Shown here piece by piece: positions 63,924-64,000 of a DNA stretch of 64,000 nt (within the stretch, counting starts at the first letter, position 1; each line of letters starts with the position of its first letter). The notes under the pieces are model-generated. The model made no database searches. It was not told the DNA's origin and was given only the letters and a program-made list of their open reading frames with translations. Where the stretch lies: the NCBI GenBank assembly GCA_023511725.1, contig JAIMAY010000008.1, positions 33,934 to 97,933 of the forward strand, in the 5' to 3' direction. Origin of the DNA: Alicyclobacillus sp. GTDB taxonomy: Bacteria > Bacillota > Bacilli > Alicyclobacillales > Alicyclobacillaceae. Made by a program: the position numbers and the translations under genes.

Positions 63924-64000
63924 ATGAACCTGGCGGACTTTGCAAGGTGCTTTGCAGATGAAAAGGCCTGTGAAGAGCACCTGATTAAGCTGCGGTGGAA
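63924..64000 (+). CDS. IS1595-family transposase, 5' end (runs off window)
   Basis: The 25 visible codons read MNLADFARCFADEKACEEHL with IKLRW, the typical N-terminus of IS1595-family transposases (L..F...F..E.AC...L..LRWP, just before the CxxC zinc site). ATG 63924 has AAGG directly upstream. The rest of the element lies beyond the window. Confidence 0.75.
   Translation, partial: MNLADFARCFADEKACEEHLIKLRW

Overview
The window is GC-rich DNA from an endospore-forming member of the Bacillota (Bacillales). It contains spoIIE, spoVG, spoVT, sspF, yabG, yabP, yabQ, cmpA, fin, veg and abrB. The high GC content, many GTG/TTG starts and the particular gene set suggest a lineage such as Alicyclobacillaceae, but the genus is an inference.

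Region 1 (about 1-24.1 kb) is metabolic and mixed. It holds a partial FTR1 iron permease, a lipoprotein, a GH130 glycosidase/phosphorylase, the lactate operon lutABC, the peroxide defence pair ahpC-ahpF divergent from perR, and an orphan amino-acid binding lipoprotein. Next come a PLP aminotransferase divergent from an EamA transporter, two coupled M20 amidohydrolases, a 52-bp tandem repeat array, and a three-gene 2-oxoacid/acetoin dehydrogenase operon (E1alpha, E1beta, E2). The region ends with a coiled-coil protein, an HTH/coiled-coil protein, an LCP ligase with galU, a YigZ protein and a ComK-like protein.

Region 2 (about 24.4-62.1 kb) is the conserved Bacillus 'abrB to yabT' block, almost all on the minus strand. 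From high to low coordinate it reads abrB(+) / metG, tatD, rnmV, ksgA, ykuK-like, yabG, veg, sspF, cphB, cphA, ispE, purR, ridA, spoVG, [wHTH regulator, thioferritin-like Dps, ferredoxin, thioredoxin-like], glmU, prs, pth, fin, mfd, prsA-like, spoVT, yabM, mazG, hup, rqcP, yabP, yabQ, divIC, yabR, two small genes, cmpA(+), comEB(+), spoIIE, yabS, yabT. Relative to B. subtilis (from memory), the cyanophycin pair, the thioferritin cassette, prsA, hup, the ykuK-like gene and comEB/cmpA are insertions. yabE and ctc are absent, and tilS-hprT-ftsH does not follow yabT. A sigma factor gene converges on yabT instead and is divergent from the ComK-like gene.

Several developmental regulatory sites can be read directly: a spoIIE promoter with 22-bp spacing and Spo0A boxes, a sigma-H promoter before spoVG, sigma-F/G-type promoters with 18-bp spacing before fin, spoVT and sspF, a sigma-E-type promoter before yabP, twin sigma-A promoters before veg, and a methionine T-box before metG.

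Region 3 (62.1-64 kb) is less GC-rich and decayed. It holds two small unrecognised genes, a broken DDE transposase and the start of an IS1595-type transposase that runs off the window. It looks like the edge of a mobile-element-prone segment.

The most unusual module is the thioferritin / 2Fe-2S ferredoxin / thioredoxin-like operon with its own winged-helix gene, inserted in the otherwise conserved spoVG-glmU junction. It reads as a self-contained iron and peroxide handling system.
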